A DNA stretch of 18,308 bases, taken from contig DASQEZ010000310.1 of the NCBI GenBank assembly GCA_035633415.1, positions 1 to 18,308 of the forward strand. Direction: 5' to 3'. Below the pieces are notes generated by a model, which worked only from the letters and a program-made list of their open reading frames with translations, ran no database searches and was not told the origin of the DNA. This document shows positions 1-9,888 of the stretch, piece by piece; positions within the stretch are counted from its first letter, which is position 1; every line of letters begins with the position of its first letter. Made by a program: the position numbers and the translations under genes. The DNA is from Fodinibacter sp035633415. Lineage in GTDB: Bacteria; Actinomycetota; Actinomycetes; Actinomycetales; Dermatophilaceae.

Positions 1-876
<876 letters not shown>

Positions 877-880
<4 letters not shown>

Positions 881-3369
881 CGACCACGCCCTCGACCACC
901 ACGCCCGCCGCGCCCCCCGCGGCCGACCTGGTCACCCTGACGATCGACGACCGGGAGGTGTCGGTCGCCAAGGGCACCCTCATCATCCGGGCCGCCGAGG
1001 AGGTCGGCATCGAGATCCCGCGGTTCTGCGACCACCCGGGCCTGGACCCGGTCGGCGCGTGCCGTCAGTGCCTCGTCGAGGTCTGGATGCCCGGCCGCCC
1101 CGGCCCCGACGGTGAGCCCGGTGAGCCGACCCAGATGCAGGGTCCTCCCGGCCGGATGAAGCCCCAGGCCTCGTGCACGATGACCGTCGCCCCGGGCATG
1201 GTCGTCAAGACGCAGTACACGTCCGAGGGCGCCGACAAGGCCCAGCAGGGCGTCATGGAGCTGCTGCTCATCAACCACCCGCTGGACTGCCCGGTCTGCG
1301 ACAAGGGCGGCGAGTGCCCCCTCCAGAACCAGGCGATGAGCACCGGCCGCTCGACCTCCCGGTTCGAGGACGTCAAGCGCACCTACCCCAAGCCGATCAA
1401 CATCTCCTCGCAGGTGCTCCTCGACCGCGAGCGCTGCGTGCTGTGCGCCCGCTGCACCCGCTTCTCCGACCAGATCGCCGGCGACCCGTTCATCGCGCTC
1501 GTCGAGCGCGGCGCGCTGCAGCAGGTCGGCATCTACGAGGACCAGCCGTTCGAGAGCTACTTCTCGGGCAACACCGTGCAGATCTGCCCGGTCGGCGCGC
1601 TCACCGGTGCGGCCTACCGCTTCCGCTCGCGCCCCTTCGACCTGGTGTCGACCCCCAGTGTCTGCGAGCACTGCGCGAGCGGCTGCGCCCAGCGCACCGA
1701 CCACCGCCGTGGCACCGTGCTGCGCCGCATGGCGCAGAACGACCCCGCGGTGAACGAGGAGTGGAACTGCGACAAGGGCCGCTGGGCCTTTGCGTACACC
1801 TCGGTCGGCGACCGCCTCGAGCTGCCGCAGGTGCGCGGCGCCGACGGCGAGCTTCGCCACGTGTCCTGGCGAGAGGCCCTCGAGACCGCTGCTGCGGGCC
1901 TGCAGAACGCACGCGCCGCAGGTGTTCTCGTGGGTGGTCGGGTCAGCGCCGAGGACGCCTACGCCTACGGCAAGTTCGCGCGCACCGTGCTCGGCACCAA
2001 CGACGTCGACTTCCGCGCTCGCCCGCACTCCGCCGAGGAGGCCGACTTCCTCGCCTCCACGGTGGTGGCCACCGGCCCCGACGGTGGAGCGGTCACCTAC
2101 GCCGACCTCGAGTCGGCCGGCACCGTGCTGCTCGTCGGCCTGGAGCCCGAGGACGAGAGCCCGATCATCTTCCTGCGCCTGCGCAAGGCGTTCCGCAAGC
2201 ACCGCACCGCCGTGTACGCCGTGTCACCGGTCGCGACCCGCGGCCTGGCCAAGGTGGGCGGCACGCTCATCCCGACCGCGCCGGGCACCGAGCCCGAGGT
2301 GCTGGGCGCCCTCGCCGAGGGCTCCGGCACCGACGTCGTCGTCGCCGCGGGCCGGGGTCTGCGCGACAACGCCGTCGTGCTCGTCGGCGAGCGCCTCGCG
2401 CTGGTGCCCGGTGCGCTCAGCGCCGCGGTCGCCCTCGCCGAGGCGACCGGAGCCCGGCTCGCCTGGGTGCCCCGCCGCGCGGGTGAGCGTGGTGCCCTCG
2501 AGGCCGGCGCGCTGCCGACCCTGCTGCCCGGTGGCCGCCCGCTGGCCGATGCCGCGGCACGAGCCGAGGTGGCGTCCGCCTGGGGTGTGGAGTCCATCGG
2601 CGAGGTCGCGGGACGCGACACCGCCGGCATCCTCGCCGCGGCGGCGGCCGGCGAGATCGACGCCCTCGTCGTCGGTGGCGTCGACCCCGCCGACCTCGGA
2701 CTGGCGCAGGCCGGCGACGGCCTCGCCCGCGCATTCGTCGTCTCGCTCGAGATCCGCCCGTCGGCCGTCACGGCCGTCGCCGACGTCGTGCTGCCGGTTG
2801 CCGCCCACGCCGAGAAGGCCGGCAGCTTCGTCGACTGGGAGGGCCGCGTGCGCACCTTCGAGGCGGCGCTCTCCACCGCCCACGTCAGCGACTACCGCGC
2901 GCTCGACATGATCGCCGACGAGCTGGGCGCGTTCCTCGGCACCCGCACCGTGCACGAGGTGCGCTCCGAGATGGAGTCGCTCGGAACGTGGCAGGGCCCC
3001 CGCGCCGCGGCCCCGGCCATCGAGCCCGGCGACGTCCCCAGTGTCGAGGACGGGACCCTGGTGCTGGCCACCTGGCGCCACCTGCTCGACCGCGGGTCGC
3101 TGCAGGACGGTGAGCCGTTCCTCGCGGGCACCGCGCCGGCACCCGTCGCGCGGGTCTCCGCGTCGACCGCAGGCGGCCTGGGTGTCGTCGACGGCGACGT
3201 GCTGACCGTGCGGGCCGGCGACACCACCGTCACCGCCCCGGTGCTGGTGTCCGAGATGGCCGACCACGTGGTCTGGCTGCCGACGAACTCCGTGGGCAGC
3301 GACCTGCGGGCCGCGCTCGCCGGCGCGCCGGGAGCACTCGTCTCCGTCACGAAGGAGGAGCAGGCATGA
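877..3369 (+). CDS. nuoG: NADH-quinone oxidoreductase subunit G
   Basis: This 830-residue iron-sulfur subunit of the peripheral arm carries electrons from NuoE/F toward NuoI. An N-terminal plant-ferredoxin-like [2Fe-2S] domain uses C51, C62, C65 and C100. The His/Cys-ligated [4Fe-4S] N5 site is H134, C138, C141, C147. The N4 site is C187, C190, C193, C237. A further CxxCx3C...C set (C263, C266, C270, C298) matches the off-pathway N7 cluster that many complex I enzymes have lost. The rest is a molybdopterin-oxidoreductase-like domain that in this family carries no cofactor. The ATG at 877 was chosen because it overlaps the nuoF stop (ATGA) and directly precedes the ferredoxin domain; the open frame back to 559 is only a nuoF shadow. 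A Gly/Pro-rich loop of about 25 residues (71-96) expands the space between C65 and C100. Confidence 0.97.
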
Positions 3370-4751
3370 GCTCGCTGCTGGCACTGCCACAGGTGGTCTC
3401 GCTCGTCTCCGAGAGCACCGACAACCCGGCCGCCGACTTCAGCGACACGCCACTGTGGCTGAGCCTGGTCAAGGCGCTGTTCATCTTCGTCTACCTGCTC
3501 ATCTCGACGCTGCTCGTCATCTGGTTCGAGCGCCGGGTCATCGGCCGGATGCAGCAGCGCCCCGGGCCGAACCGCAACGGCCCCTTCGGCCTGCTGCAGA
3601 CCCTCGCCGACGGCATGAAGTCGATGCTCAAGGAGGACGTTCGCCCCAAGGCGGCCGACGTCTTCGTCTTCACCCTGGCGCCGCTCATCACGGCGACGAT
3701 GTGCTTCGTGTCGTTCGCGATCATCCCGCTGGCCGGGGAGGTCTCGATGTTCGGGCACACCACGCCCTTCCAGCTCACCGACACCTCGGTCGCGGTGCTG
3801 CTGGTGCTCGCGGTCGCGGGCGTCGGCATCTACGGCGTCGTGCTCGCCGGCTGGTCCTCCGGCTCGACGTACCCGCTCATGGGTGGCCTGCGGGCGACGG
3901 CCCAGATGATCTCGTACGAGATCGCGATGGGCCTCTCGCTCGTCGCCGTGTTCCTCTACGCCGGGTCGATGTCGACCTCGCAGATCGTGCTGGCGCAGCA
4001 GAGCCTGTGGTTCATCATCCCGGCGTTCTTCAGCTTCTTCGTCTACGTCATCACCATGGTCGGCGAGACCAACCGCCTGCCGTTCGACCTCGCCGAGGGC
4101 GAGGGCGAGCTCACCGGTGGCTTCCACACCGAGTACGGCTCGATGCGCTTCGCGATGTTCTTCCTCGGCGAGTACATCAACATGTTCACCGTCGCCGCCC
4201 TCGCGACGACGATGTTCCTCGGCGGCCCGTCGGCGCCTCCCGGCATCGCGGCGATCAACGACGGCATGTTCAACGAGGGCTGGTGGGGCCTGCTCTGGTT
4301 CACCGCCAAGCTGTGGATGTTCATGTTCGTCTTCGTCTGGCTGCGCGGCTCGCTCCCGCGGGTGCGCTACGACCAGTTCATGCGCTTCGGCTGGAAGTTC
4401 CTCATCCCCGCCACGCTCGGATGGGTGGTGCTCGTCGCGTTCTTCCGCGCCGGCCAGAACGGCTGGCTCGACTGGTTCGGTGACCTGACCTTCGCCGGCC
4501 GCACGTTCCCGGGCAGCTCCCTGATGCTCATCGGCGTGATCGCCGTGCTCGCCCTGGTGCTCGGCTGGATGTGGGACCGCCGGGCCGAGGCCAAGGAGGC
4601 CGCGTCGCACCCCACCGTGCCCGAGGAGATCGACCCGTACGCCGGGGGCTACCCCGTGCCACCCCTGCCGGGCCAGCGCCTGCGCGAGCCCACGCTCGAT
4701 GCACCGGCCCTGGGCTCCGGCAGCGAGACCAAGGAGACCGCCCGTGGCTGA
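3366..4751 (+). CDS. nuoH: NADH-quinone oxidoreductase subunit H
   Basis: This 461-residue membrane subunit sits where the peripheral and membrane arms meet and lines the quinone chamber. ERRVIGRMQQRPGPNR (residues 55-70) is the family signature loop. The acidic stretch at about 234-257 (ETNRLPFDLAEGEGELTGG, then FHTEY) is the E-channel / quinone-site loop. About eight to nine hydrophobic helices lie between residues 32 and 402. The protein is much longer than the E. coli subunit (about 325 residues). It has an N-terminal extension of about 25 residues and a polar, proline-rich cytoplasmic tail of about 58 residues after the last helix. The start is an ATG overlapping the nuoG stop (ATGA), with GGAGG about 7 bases upstream (3354-3358). 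The end overlaps nuoI by 8 bases. Confidence 0.97.
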   Translation: MSSLLALPQVVSLVSESTDNPAADFSDTPLWLSLVKALFIFVYLLISTLLVIWFERRVIGRMQQRPGPNRNGPFGLLQTLADGMKSMLKEDVRPKAADVFVFTLAPLITATMCFVSFAIIPLAGEVSMFGHTTPFQLTDTSVAVLLVLAVAGVGIYGVVLAGWSSGSTYPLMGGLRATAQMISYEIAMGLSLVAVFLYAGSMSTSQIVLAQQSLWFIIPAFFSFFVYVITMVGETNRLPFDLAEGEGELTGGFHTEYGSMRFAMFFLGEYINMFTVAALATTMFLGGPSAPPGIAAINDGMFNEGWWGLLWFTAKLWMFMFVFVWLRGSLPRVRYDQFMRFGWKFLIPATLGWVVLVAFFRAGQNGWLDWFGDLTFAGRTFPGSSLMLIGVIAVLALVLGWMWDRRAEAKEAASHPTVPEEIDPYAGGYPVPPLPGQRLREPTLDAPALGSGSETKETARG

Positions 4752-5361
4752 CGAGCAGAAGAAGTCCGGCTTCTTCTCCGACCTGTTCGCCCCCGTCGGT
4801 GGCTTCGGGGTCACCTTCGCGACCATGTTCCGCAAGGTCGCCACCGAGGAGTACCCCGAGGAGAAGCGCCCGACCCAGCCGCGCTTCCACGGCCGCCACC
4901 AGCTCAACCGCCACCCCGACGGTCTCGAGAAGTGCATCGGCTGCGAGCTGTGCGCGTGGGCCTGCCCCGCCGACGCGATCCTCGTCGAGGGCGCGAACAA
5001 CGACGACACCGAGGGCGGCGCCGGGCGGTTCAGCCCCGGTGAACGCTACGGACGCGTCTACCAGATCAACTACCTGCGCTGCATCTTCTGCGGGCTGTGC
5101 ATCGAGGCGTGCCCGACCCGGGCGCTCACGATGACCAACTTCTACGAGCTCGCCGACAACAACCGCGCCGACCTGATCTACACCAAGGACCAGCTGCTGG
5201 CACCGGTGCAGCAGGGCATGCTCCAGCCCCCGTTCCCGATGGCCGACGGCCTGGAGGAGCGCGACTACTACCTGGGCAAGGTCTCCTCGGCGACCGAGGC
5301 GCAGAAGGAGTACGTCGAGCAGCACGCGCGCACGACCGACGACGCGGAGGTGACCTCGTGA
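4744..5361 (+). CDS. nuoI: NADH-quinone oxidoreductase subunit I (two [4Fe-4S] clusters)
   Basis: This 205-residue, 8Fe ferredoxin-like subunit carries clusters N6a and N6b and feeds electrons to the terminal cluster N2 next to the quinone site. Two classical CxxCxxCxxxCP motifs are visible: C64, C67, C70, C74 and C113, C116, C119, C123. As in the family, the last Cys of each motif completes the other motif's cluster. The start is the GTG at 4744, giving MADEQKKSGFF. It lies just downstream of AAGGAG and overlaps the nuoH stop by 8 bases. The longer open frame from 4699 would run deep inside nuoH and adds a Pro/Arg-rich, non-conserved leader. The C-terminal 40 residues are charged and likely peripheral. 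The gene ends in a GTGA overlap with nuoJ. Confidence 0.96.
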   Translation: MADEQKKSGFFSDLFAPVGGFGVTFATMFRKVATEEYPEEKRPTQPRFHGRHQLNRHPDGLEKCIGCELCAWACPADAILVEGANNDDTEGGAGRFSPGERYGRVYQINYLRCIFCGLCIEACPTRALTMTNFYELADNNRADLIYTKDQLLAPVQQGMLQPPFPMADGLEERDYYLGKVSSATEAQKEYVEQHARTTDDAEVTS

Positions 5362-6128
5362 CCGGCACGGGCGAGGCAGTCCTGTTCTGGATCCTGGGGC
5401 CGCTCGCGGTTCTCGGTGCCCTGGGACTGGTGTTCGCGAGGAAGGCCGTCCACGCGGCCATCGGCATGGCGATGACGATGATCATCCTGGGCGTGTTCTA
5501 CATCGCCCAGGACGCCGACTTCCTCGGGGTCATCCAGATCTTCGTCTACACCGGCGCGGTCATGATGCTCTTCCTCTTCGTGCTGATGCTCGTCGGGGTC
5601 GACTCCTCCGACAGCCTCGTCGAGACCCTCACCGGTCAGCGGTGGGCGACCGTCGTGCTCAGCATCGGGCTCGCCGGCATCCTCACCACGGCGATCGGCC
5701 AGGCGAACATCGACACCGCGGTCGGGGTCGGCGCGATCAACGCCGAGACCGGCAACGTCACGGCGGTCGCGCAGCTGATCTTCGGTCGCTACGTGTGGGT
5801 CTTCGAGATCACGAGCGCGCTGCTCATCACCGCGGCGCTGGGGGCCATGGTGCTGGCTCACCGCGAGCGGTTGGGCCGCGGCCCGAACCAGCGCGAGTGG
5901 AGCAAGCGGCGCTTCCGGGACGGCGAGAACCTCGCCGGCCTGCCGGCCCCCGGCGTCTACGCCCGGCACAACGCCGTCGACACCCCGGCCCTCCTGCCCG
6001 ACGGCACGCCGTCCGAGCTGTCGGTGTCGCGGGTGCTCACCGCGCGTGACCAGAACCTGTCCCCGGAGGTCTACCTGGAGGCCGAGGCGCAGATCGAGCG
6101 CGACATGACCGAGGGGAGCGAGAAGTGA
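5358..6128 (+). CDS. nuoJ: NADH-quinone oxidoreductase subunit J
   Basis: This 256-residue membrane subunit lies beside NuoK and NuoA in the proton-translocating arm. Five hydrophobic segments fall at about residues 8-26, 30-50, 56-80, 97-115 and 145-168. The IFVYTGAVMMLFLFVLML segment (61-78) corresponds to the NuoJ helix that changes shape (pi-bulge) during coupling in other complexes. After the last helix there is a hydrophilic tail of about 88 residues, which makes the protein longer than the E. coli subunit (184 residues). Tails of this kind occur in actinobacterial NuoJ proteins. The start is GTG at 5358 in a GTGA overlap with the nuoI stop, with GGAGG about 7 bases upstream. The open frame continues back to 5097 inside nuoI, but nothing there resembles NuoJ. 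Confidence 0.96.
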   Translation: MTGTGEAVLFWILGPLAVLGALGLVFARKAVHAAIGMAMTMIILGVFYIAQDADFLGVIQIFVYTGAVMMLFLFVLMLVGVDSSDSLVETLTGQRWATVVLSIGLAGILTTAIGQANIDTAVGVGAINAETGNVTAVAQLIFGRYVWVFEITSALLITAALGAMVLAHRERLGRGPNQREWSKRRFRDGENLAGLPAPGVYARHNAVDTPALLPDGTPSELSVSRVLTARDQNLSPEVYLEAEAQIERDMTEGSEK

Positions 6129-6424
6129 GCGTCGTCAACTACATCTACCTGGCGACGATCCTGTTCGCGATCGGCGGAGCCACGGTGCTCACCCGGCGCA
6201 ACGCGATCATCGTCTTCATGGGTGTCGAGCTCATGCTCAACGCGACGAACCTCGCCTTCGTGACGTTCGCGCGCATCCACGGCAACATCGACGGTCAGGT
6301 CCTCGCCCTCTTCGTCATGGTGGTGGCAGCGGCGGAGGTCGTCGTCGGCCTCGCGATCATCATGGCGATCTTCCGTTCCCGCCGGTCGGCCTCGGTCGAC
6401 GACGCGAACCTGCTGAAGCTGTAA
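6125..6424 (+). CDS. nuoK: NADH-quinone oxidoreductase subunit K
   Basis: This 99-residue, three-helix membrane subunit is homologous to the MrpC-type antiporter subunits. Glutamates E35 (in GVELMLNA) and E71 (in AAAEVVVGLA) match the two membrane-embedded glutamates needed for proton transfer (E36 and E72 in E. coli). The length is essentially that of the family. The start is GTG at 6125 in a GTGA overlap with the end of nuoJ, with a purine-rich GAGGGGAG ahead of it. The stop is TAA, the only TAA stop in the nuo cluster, and its bases form part of the Shine-Dalgarno of nuoL. Confidence 0.97.
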   Translation: MSVVNYIYLATILFAIGGATVLTRRNAIIVFMGVELMLNATNLAFVTFARIHGNIDGQVLALFVMVVAAAEVVVGLAIIMAIFRSRRSASVDDANLLKL

Positions 6425-6433
6425 GGAGCACCA
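6423..6433 (+). promoter_or_regulatory. Shine-Dalgarno of nuoL in the only intergenic gap of the nuo operon
   Basis: AAGGAG (6423-6428) lies 5 bases before the GTG start of nuoL at 6434, and its first two bases are the end of the nuoK TAA stop. Every other junction here is an overlap, so nuoL is the one subunit that does not depend on a stop/start overlap for initiation. Confidence 0.7.
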
Positions 6434-8353
6434 GTGACCTCACTCATCTCCGAGGTGGCAGCCGACGCGAGCGGAGCCTCCGCCTACGCGTGGCTGCTCG
6501 TCGCGCTGCCGCTCCTCGGTGCCGCGATCCTCCTGCTCGGTGGGCGGCGCACCGACCGGTTCGGGGCCTTCCTCGCGACCGGCCTGTCGTGGGCCTCGTT
6601 CGTCGCGGGCCTGGTCGTGCTGCTCCAGCTCGTCGGACTCTCGCCCGAGTCGCGGGCGATGCACGTGGCCCTGTGGGAGTGGATCCCGGCGGGCTCCTTC
6701 CAGCTCGACGTCGGGCTGCTCGTCGACCCGCTGTCGATGTGCTTCGTCATGCTCATCACCTTCGTCGGGTCGCTCATCCACGTGTACTCGATCGGGTACA
6801 TGGAGCACGATCCCGACAAGCGGCGCTTCTTCGCCTACCTCAACCTCTTCGTCGCCTCGATGCTGCTGCTGGTGCTCGCCGACTCCTACCTCCTGCTGTT
6901 CGTCGGCTGGGAGGGCGTTGGCCTGGCGTCGTACCTGCTCATCGGCTTCTGGAACTGGAACCCGGCCTACGCGAGCGCCGCCAACAAGGCGTTCTTCGTC
7001 AACCGCGTCGGCGACCTCGGACTGCTCATCGCGATCATGCTGATGTTCGTCACCTTCGGTGGTGTCGACTACGCCACCGTCAACGAGGGCGTGGCCAACG
7101 CCAACCAGGGCGCCATGACCGCGTTGGGCCTGCTCCTGCTCGTCGGGGCCGCCGGGAAGTCGGCCCAGTTCCCCCTGCAGTCGTGGCTCGGCGACGCCAT
7201 GGCCGGCCCGACCCCGGTGTCGGCCCTCATCCACGCGGCGACGATGGTCACCGCCGGCGTCTACCTCATCGTGCGGTCCGACGTCATCTACAACGCCACC
7301 CCGGACGCCCGCCTGGCCGTGGCCCTGGTCGGCGCGATCACGCTGATCTTCGGGGCGATCGTCGGCTGCGCCAAGGACGACATCAAGAAGGCGCTGGCCG
7401 CCTCCACGATGAGCCAGATCGGCTACATGATGCTGGCCGCCGGACTCGGGCCGATCGGTTACGCCTTCGCGATCTTCCACCTGCTCACGCACGGCTTCTT
7501 CAAGGCCGGGATGTTCCTCGGGGCCGGGTCGGTCATGCACGGCATGAACGACGGCGTCAACATGAGGCGGTACGGCGCGCTGTCCATGGTCATGAAGATC
7601 ACCTGGGTCACCTTCGGGCTCGGCTGGCTGGCGATCCTGGGCATCCCGCCGTTCTCGGGCTTCTGGTCCAAGGACAAGATCATCGAGGCTGCGTTCGTCG
7701 GTGAGGGCTGGCAGCCCTGGGTGCTCGGTGGGGCCGCGCTCATCGGCGCGGGCATCACCGCCTTCTACATGTCGCGCCTGTTCTTCATGACCTTCCACGG
7801 CGAGAAGCGTTGGGACGACGACGTGCACCCGCACGAGTCGCCGCTCACCATGACCGTGCCGATGATGGTGCTCGCCGTGGGCTCCGCCTTCCTGGGCCTG
7901 ATCCTCGGTCCGACAGGGGTCATCACCAGCTGGCTGGAGCCCGTCGTCGGTGAGACCCCCGAGGACCACCCGGTCATGCCGATCTGGCTGATCATGGTGC
8001 TGACCCTGGCGCTGGTCGTCGCCGGCATGGTCTTCGCGTGGCGCCGCTACGGCGCCGACGTCGTCCCCGAGGTCGCACCCAAGGGCTCGGCGCTCACCCG
8101 CGCCGCCCGGCAGGACCTCTACCAGGACGCTCTCAACGAGGGGCTGTTCATGCGGCCCGGCATCCACCTGACCCGCGGGCTGGTCTTCGCGGACGCCCGT
8201 GGCGTCGACGGAGCCGTCGGCGGGCTGGCCGCTCTCGTCGGCGGGTTGTCCTCGAGGCTGCGTCACCTCCAGACCGGCTACGCCCGGTCGTATGCCCTGA
8301 CGATGCTCACCGGTGTCGTCACCATCCTCGGCGCTCTGTGGGTGATCCAGTGA
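6434..8353 (+). CDS. nuoL: NADH-quinone oxidoreductase subunit L
   Basis: This 639-residue polytopic subunit is the distal antiporter-like (MrpA-type) proton channel of complex I. The key charged residues are visible. E160 in GWEGVGLASYLLIGFW is the equivalent of E. coli E144. K242 in GKSAQFPLQSWLGDAM is followed by the antiporter-family motif GPTPVSALIHAATMVTAG (258-275). Further lysines and histidines follow in CAKDDIKKALAAST (312-325) and the HLLTHGFFKAGMF region. The hydrophobic end at about 618-637 belongs to the terminal helix after the long lateral amphipathic helix. The start is GTG at 6434 with a clear AAGGAG 5 bases upstream. The end overlaps nuoM by 4 bases (GTGA). Confidence 0.97.
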   Translation: MTSLISEVAADASGASAYAWLLVALPLLGAAILLLGGRRTDRFGAFLATGLSWASFVAGLVVLLQLVGLSPESRAMHVALWEWIPAGSFQLDVGLLVDPLSMCFVMLITFVGSLIHVYSIGYMEHDPDKRRFFAYLNLFVASMLLLVLADSYLLLFVGWEGVGLASYLLIGFWNWNPAYASAANKAFFVNRVGDLGLLIAIMLMFVTFGGVDYATVNEGVANANQGAMTALGLLLLVGAAGKSAQFPLQSWLGDAMAGPTPVSALIHAATMVTAGVYLIVRSDVIYNATPDARLAVALVGAITLIFGAIVGCAKDDIKKALAASTMSQIGYMMLAAGLGPIGYAFAIFHLLTHGFFKAGMFLGAGSVMHGMNDGVNMRRYGALSMVMKITWVTFGLGWLAILGIPPFSGFWSKDKIIEAAFVGEGWQPWVLGGAALIGAGITAFYMSRLFFMTFHGEKRWDDDVHPHESPLTMTVPMMVLAVGSAFLGLILGPTGVITSWLEPVVGETPEDHPVMPIWLIMVLTLALVVAGMVFAWRRYGADVVPEVAPKGSALTRAARQDLYQDALNEGLFMRPGIHLTRGLVFADARGVDGAVGGLAALVGGLSSRLRHLQTGYARSYALTMLTGVVTILGALWVIQ

Positions 8354-9888
8354 ACTCCCTGCCCCTGCTCACCCTGATGATGGTGGTGCCGCTGCTCGGT
8401 GCCGTCGTCGTCGCCGCGCTGCCGGGGAACTCCGCGCGCCACGCGAAGCCGGTCGCGCTGGGCTTCTCACTGGTGACCCTGCTGCTCGCCGGGCTGGCGT
8501 GGGTGCGGTTCGACGCAGACGCCACCGAGCAGTTCCAGCTCGCCGAGGTGCACTCCTGGATCCCCCAGTTCGGCGTCTCGTACGCCCTCGGCGTCGACGG
8601 CATCGCCCTGTCGCTCATCGTGATGGCGGCCATCCTCGTGCCGGTCTGCCTGCTCGCCGCGTGGAACGACGTCACCGACGAGGGCTCCGGGCGCGAGAAG
8701 CGCTACTTCGCGCTGATGCTCGTGCTCGAGGCGTTCATCGTCGGCGTGTTCGCCGCGACCGACGTGTTCCTGTTCTACGTCTTCTTCGAGGCGATGCTGA
8801 TCCCGGTGTACTTCCTCATCGGGCTCTTCGGCGGTCCGCGCCGGCAGTACGCCGCGGTGAAGTTCCTCCTGTTCTCGCTCGCCGGTGGGCTGGTCATGCT
8901 CGTGTCGGTCATCGCGACCTATGTGGTGGGCCCCGGTGGCGAGGACGGCTTCCTCATCTCGAGCCTCACCGGCAACCTCGACGCGTCGACCGACGTGCTC
9001 CGCTGGATCTTCGTCGGGTTCTTCATCGCCTTCGCCGTCAAGGCGCCGATGTGGCCGGTGCACACCTGGCTGCCGGATGCCGCGACCGAGGCCCGCCCCG
9101 CCACCGCGGTGCTGCTCGTCGGCATCCTCGACAAGGTCGGCACCTACGGGATGATCCGCTTCTGCCTCCAGCTGTTCCCGGAGGCCTCGCAGTGGGCGAC
9201 GCCGGTCGTCATCACGCTGGCCGTGATCTCGATCGTCTACGGCGCGCTGCTGGCCATCGGGCAGACCGACATGATGCGCCTGATCGCCTTCACCTCGATC
9301 AGCCACTTCGGCCTCATCGTCCTCGGCATCTTCGCGCTGACCAGCGTCGGTGGCGCCGGGTCGACCCTGTACATGGTCAACCACGGCTTCTCGACCGCCG
9401 GGCTGTTCCTCCTGGCGGGGTTCCTCGTCGCCCGCCGCGGCTCCAAGCGGATCCCCGACTACGGCGGCTGGCAGCGGGTCACCCCGGTGCTCGCCGGCAC
9501 CTTCCTCGTGGTCGGGCTCTCCAGCCTGGCGTTGCCGGGCCTGGCGTCGTTCGTGTCGGAGTTCCTCGTGCTGCAGGGCACCTTCATGCGCTACCAGGCC
9601 GCCGCCGTCATCGCGACCTTCGGCACCATCCTGGCCGCGCTGTACATCCTGCTGATGTACCAGCGCACCATGACCGGGCCGAAGCCGAGCTTCGCCGAGG
9701 GTGAGACACCACGCGACCTGTCCGTGCGCGAGAAGGTCGTCGTCGTGCCGATCATCGCCTCGTTCATCCTGCTCGGCTTCTTCCCGAAGCCGGTCCTCGA
9801 CATCCTCAACCCGGCCGTGGACCGGACGCTGGTGTACGTCGGCGTCACCGATCCCACGCCGACCAACGCCTCCGGGAGCGCGAAGTGA
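8350..9888 (+). CDS. nuoM: NADH-quinone oxidoreductase subunit M
   Basis: This 512-residue antiporter-like membrane subunit is one of the three proton channels of complex I. E147 in FFEAMLIPVYFLIG matches the essential glutamate of the family (E144 in E. coli). K231 in AVKAPMWPVHTWLPDA matches the membrane lysine (K234 in E. coli), and the TEARPATAVLLVGIL motif follows. The start is the GTG at 8350 in a GTGA overlap with nuoL; translation from there opens with a typical hydrophobic NuoM helix (NSLPLLTLMMVVPLLGAVV). The longer open frame from 8038 gives an Arg-rich shadow of nuoL. The Shine-Dalgarno is weak, consistent with coupling to nuoL. The C-terminus ends in a short hydrophilic tail after about residue 495. 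Confidence 0.97.
   Translation: MNSLPLLTLMMVVPLLGAVVVAALPGNSARHAKPVALGFSLVTLLLAGLAWVRFDADATEQFQLAEVHSWIPQFGVSYALGVDGIALSLIVMAAILVPVCLLAAWNDVTDEGSGREKRYFALMLVLEAFIVGVFAATDVFLFYVFFEAMLIPVYFLIGLFGGPRRQYAAVKFLLFSLAGGLVMLVSVIATYVVGPGGEDGFLISSLTGNLDASTDVLRWIFVGFFIAFAVKAPMWPVHTWLPDAATEARPATAVLLVGILDKVGTYGMIRFCLQLFPEASQWATPVVITLAVISIVYGALLAIGQTDMMRLIAFTSISHFGLIVLGIFALTSVGGAGSTLYMVNHGFSTAGLFLLAGFLVARRGSKRIPDYGGWQRVTPVLAGTFLVVGLSSLALPGLASFVSEFLVLQGTFMRYQAAAVIATFGTILAALYILLMYQRTMTGPKPSFAEGETPRDLSVREKVVVVPIIASFILLGFFPKPVLDILNPAVDRTLVYVGVTDPTPTNASGSAK

Noticed and set aside
2892..5009. Minus-strand open frame of 705 codons opposite nuoG, nuoH and nuoI
   Set aside because: The composition is Arg/Glu/His/Asp-rich low complexity, as expected for the complement of high-GC coding DNA. 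It covers three well-defined complex I genes and has no recognisable domain.
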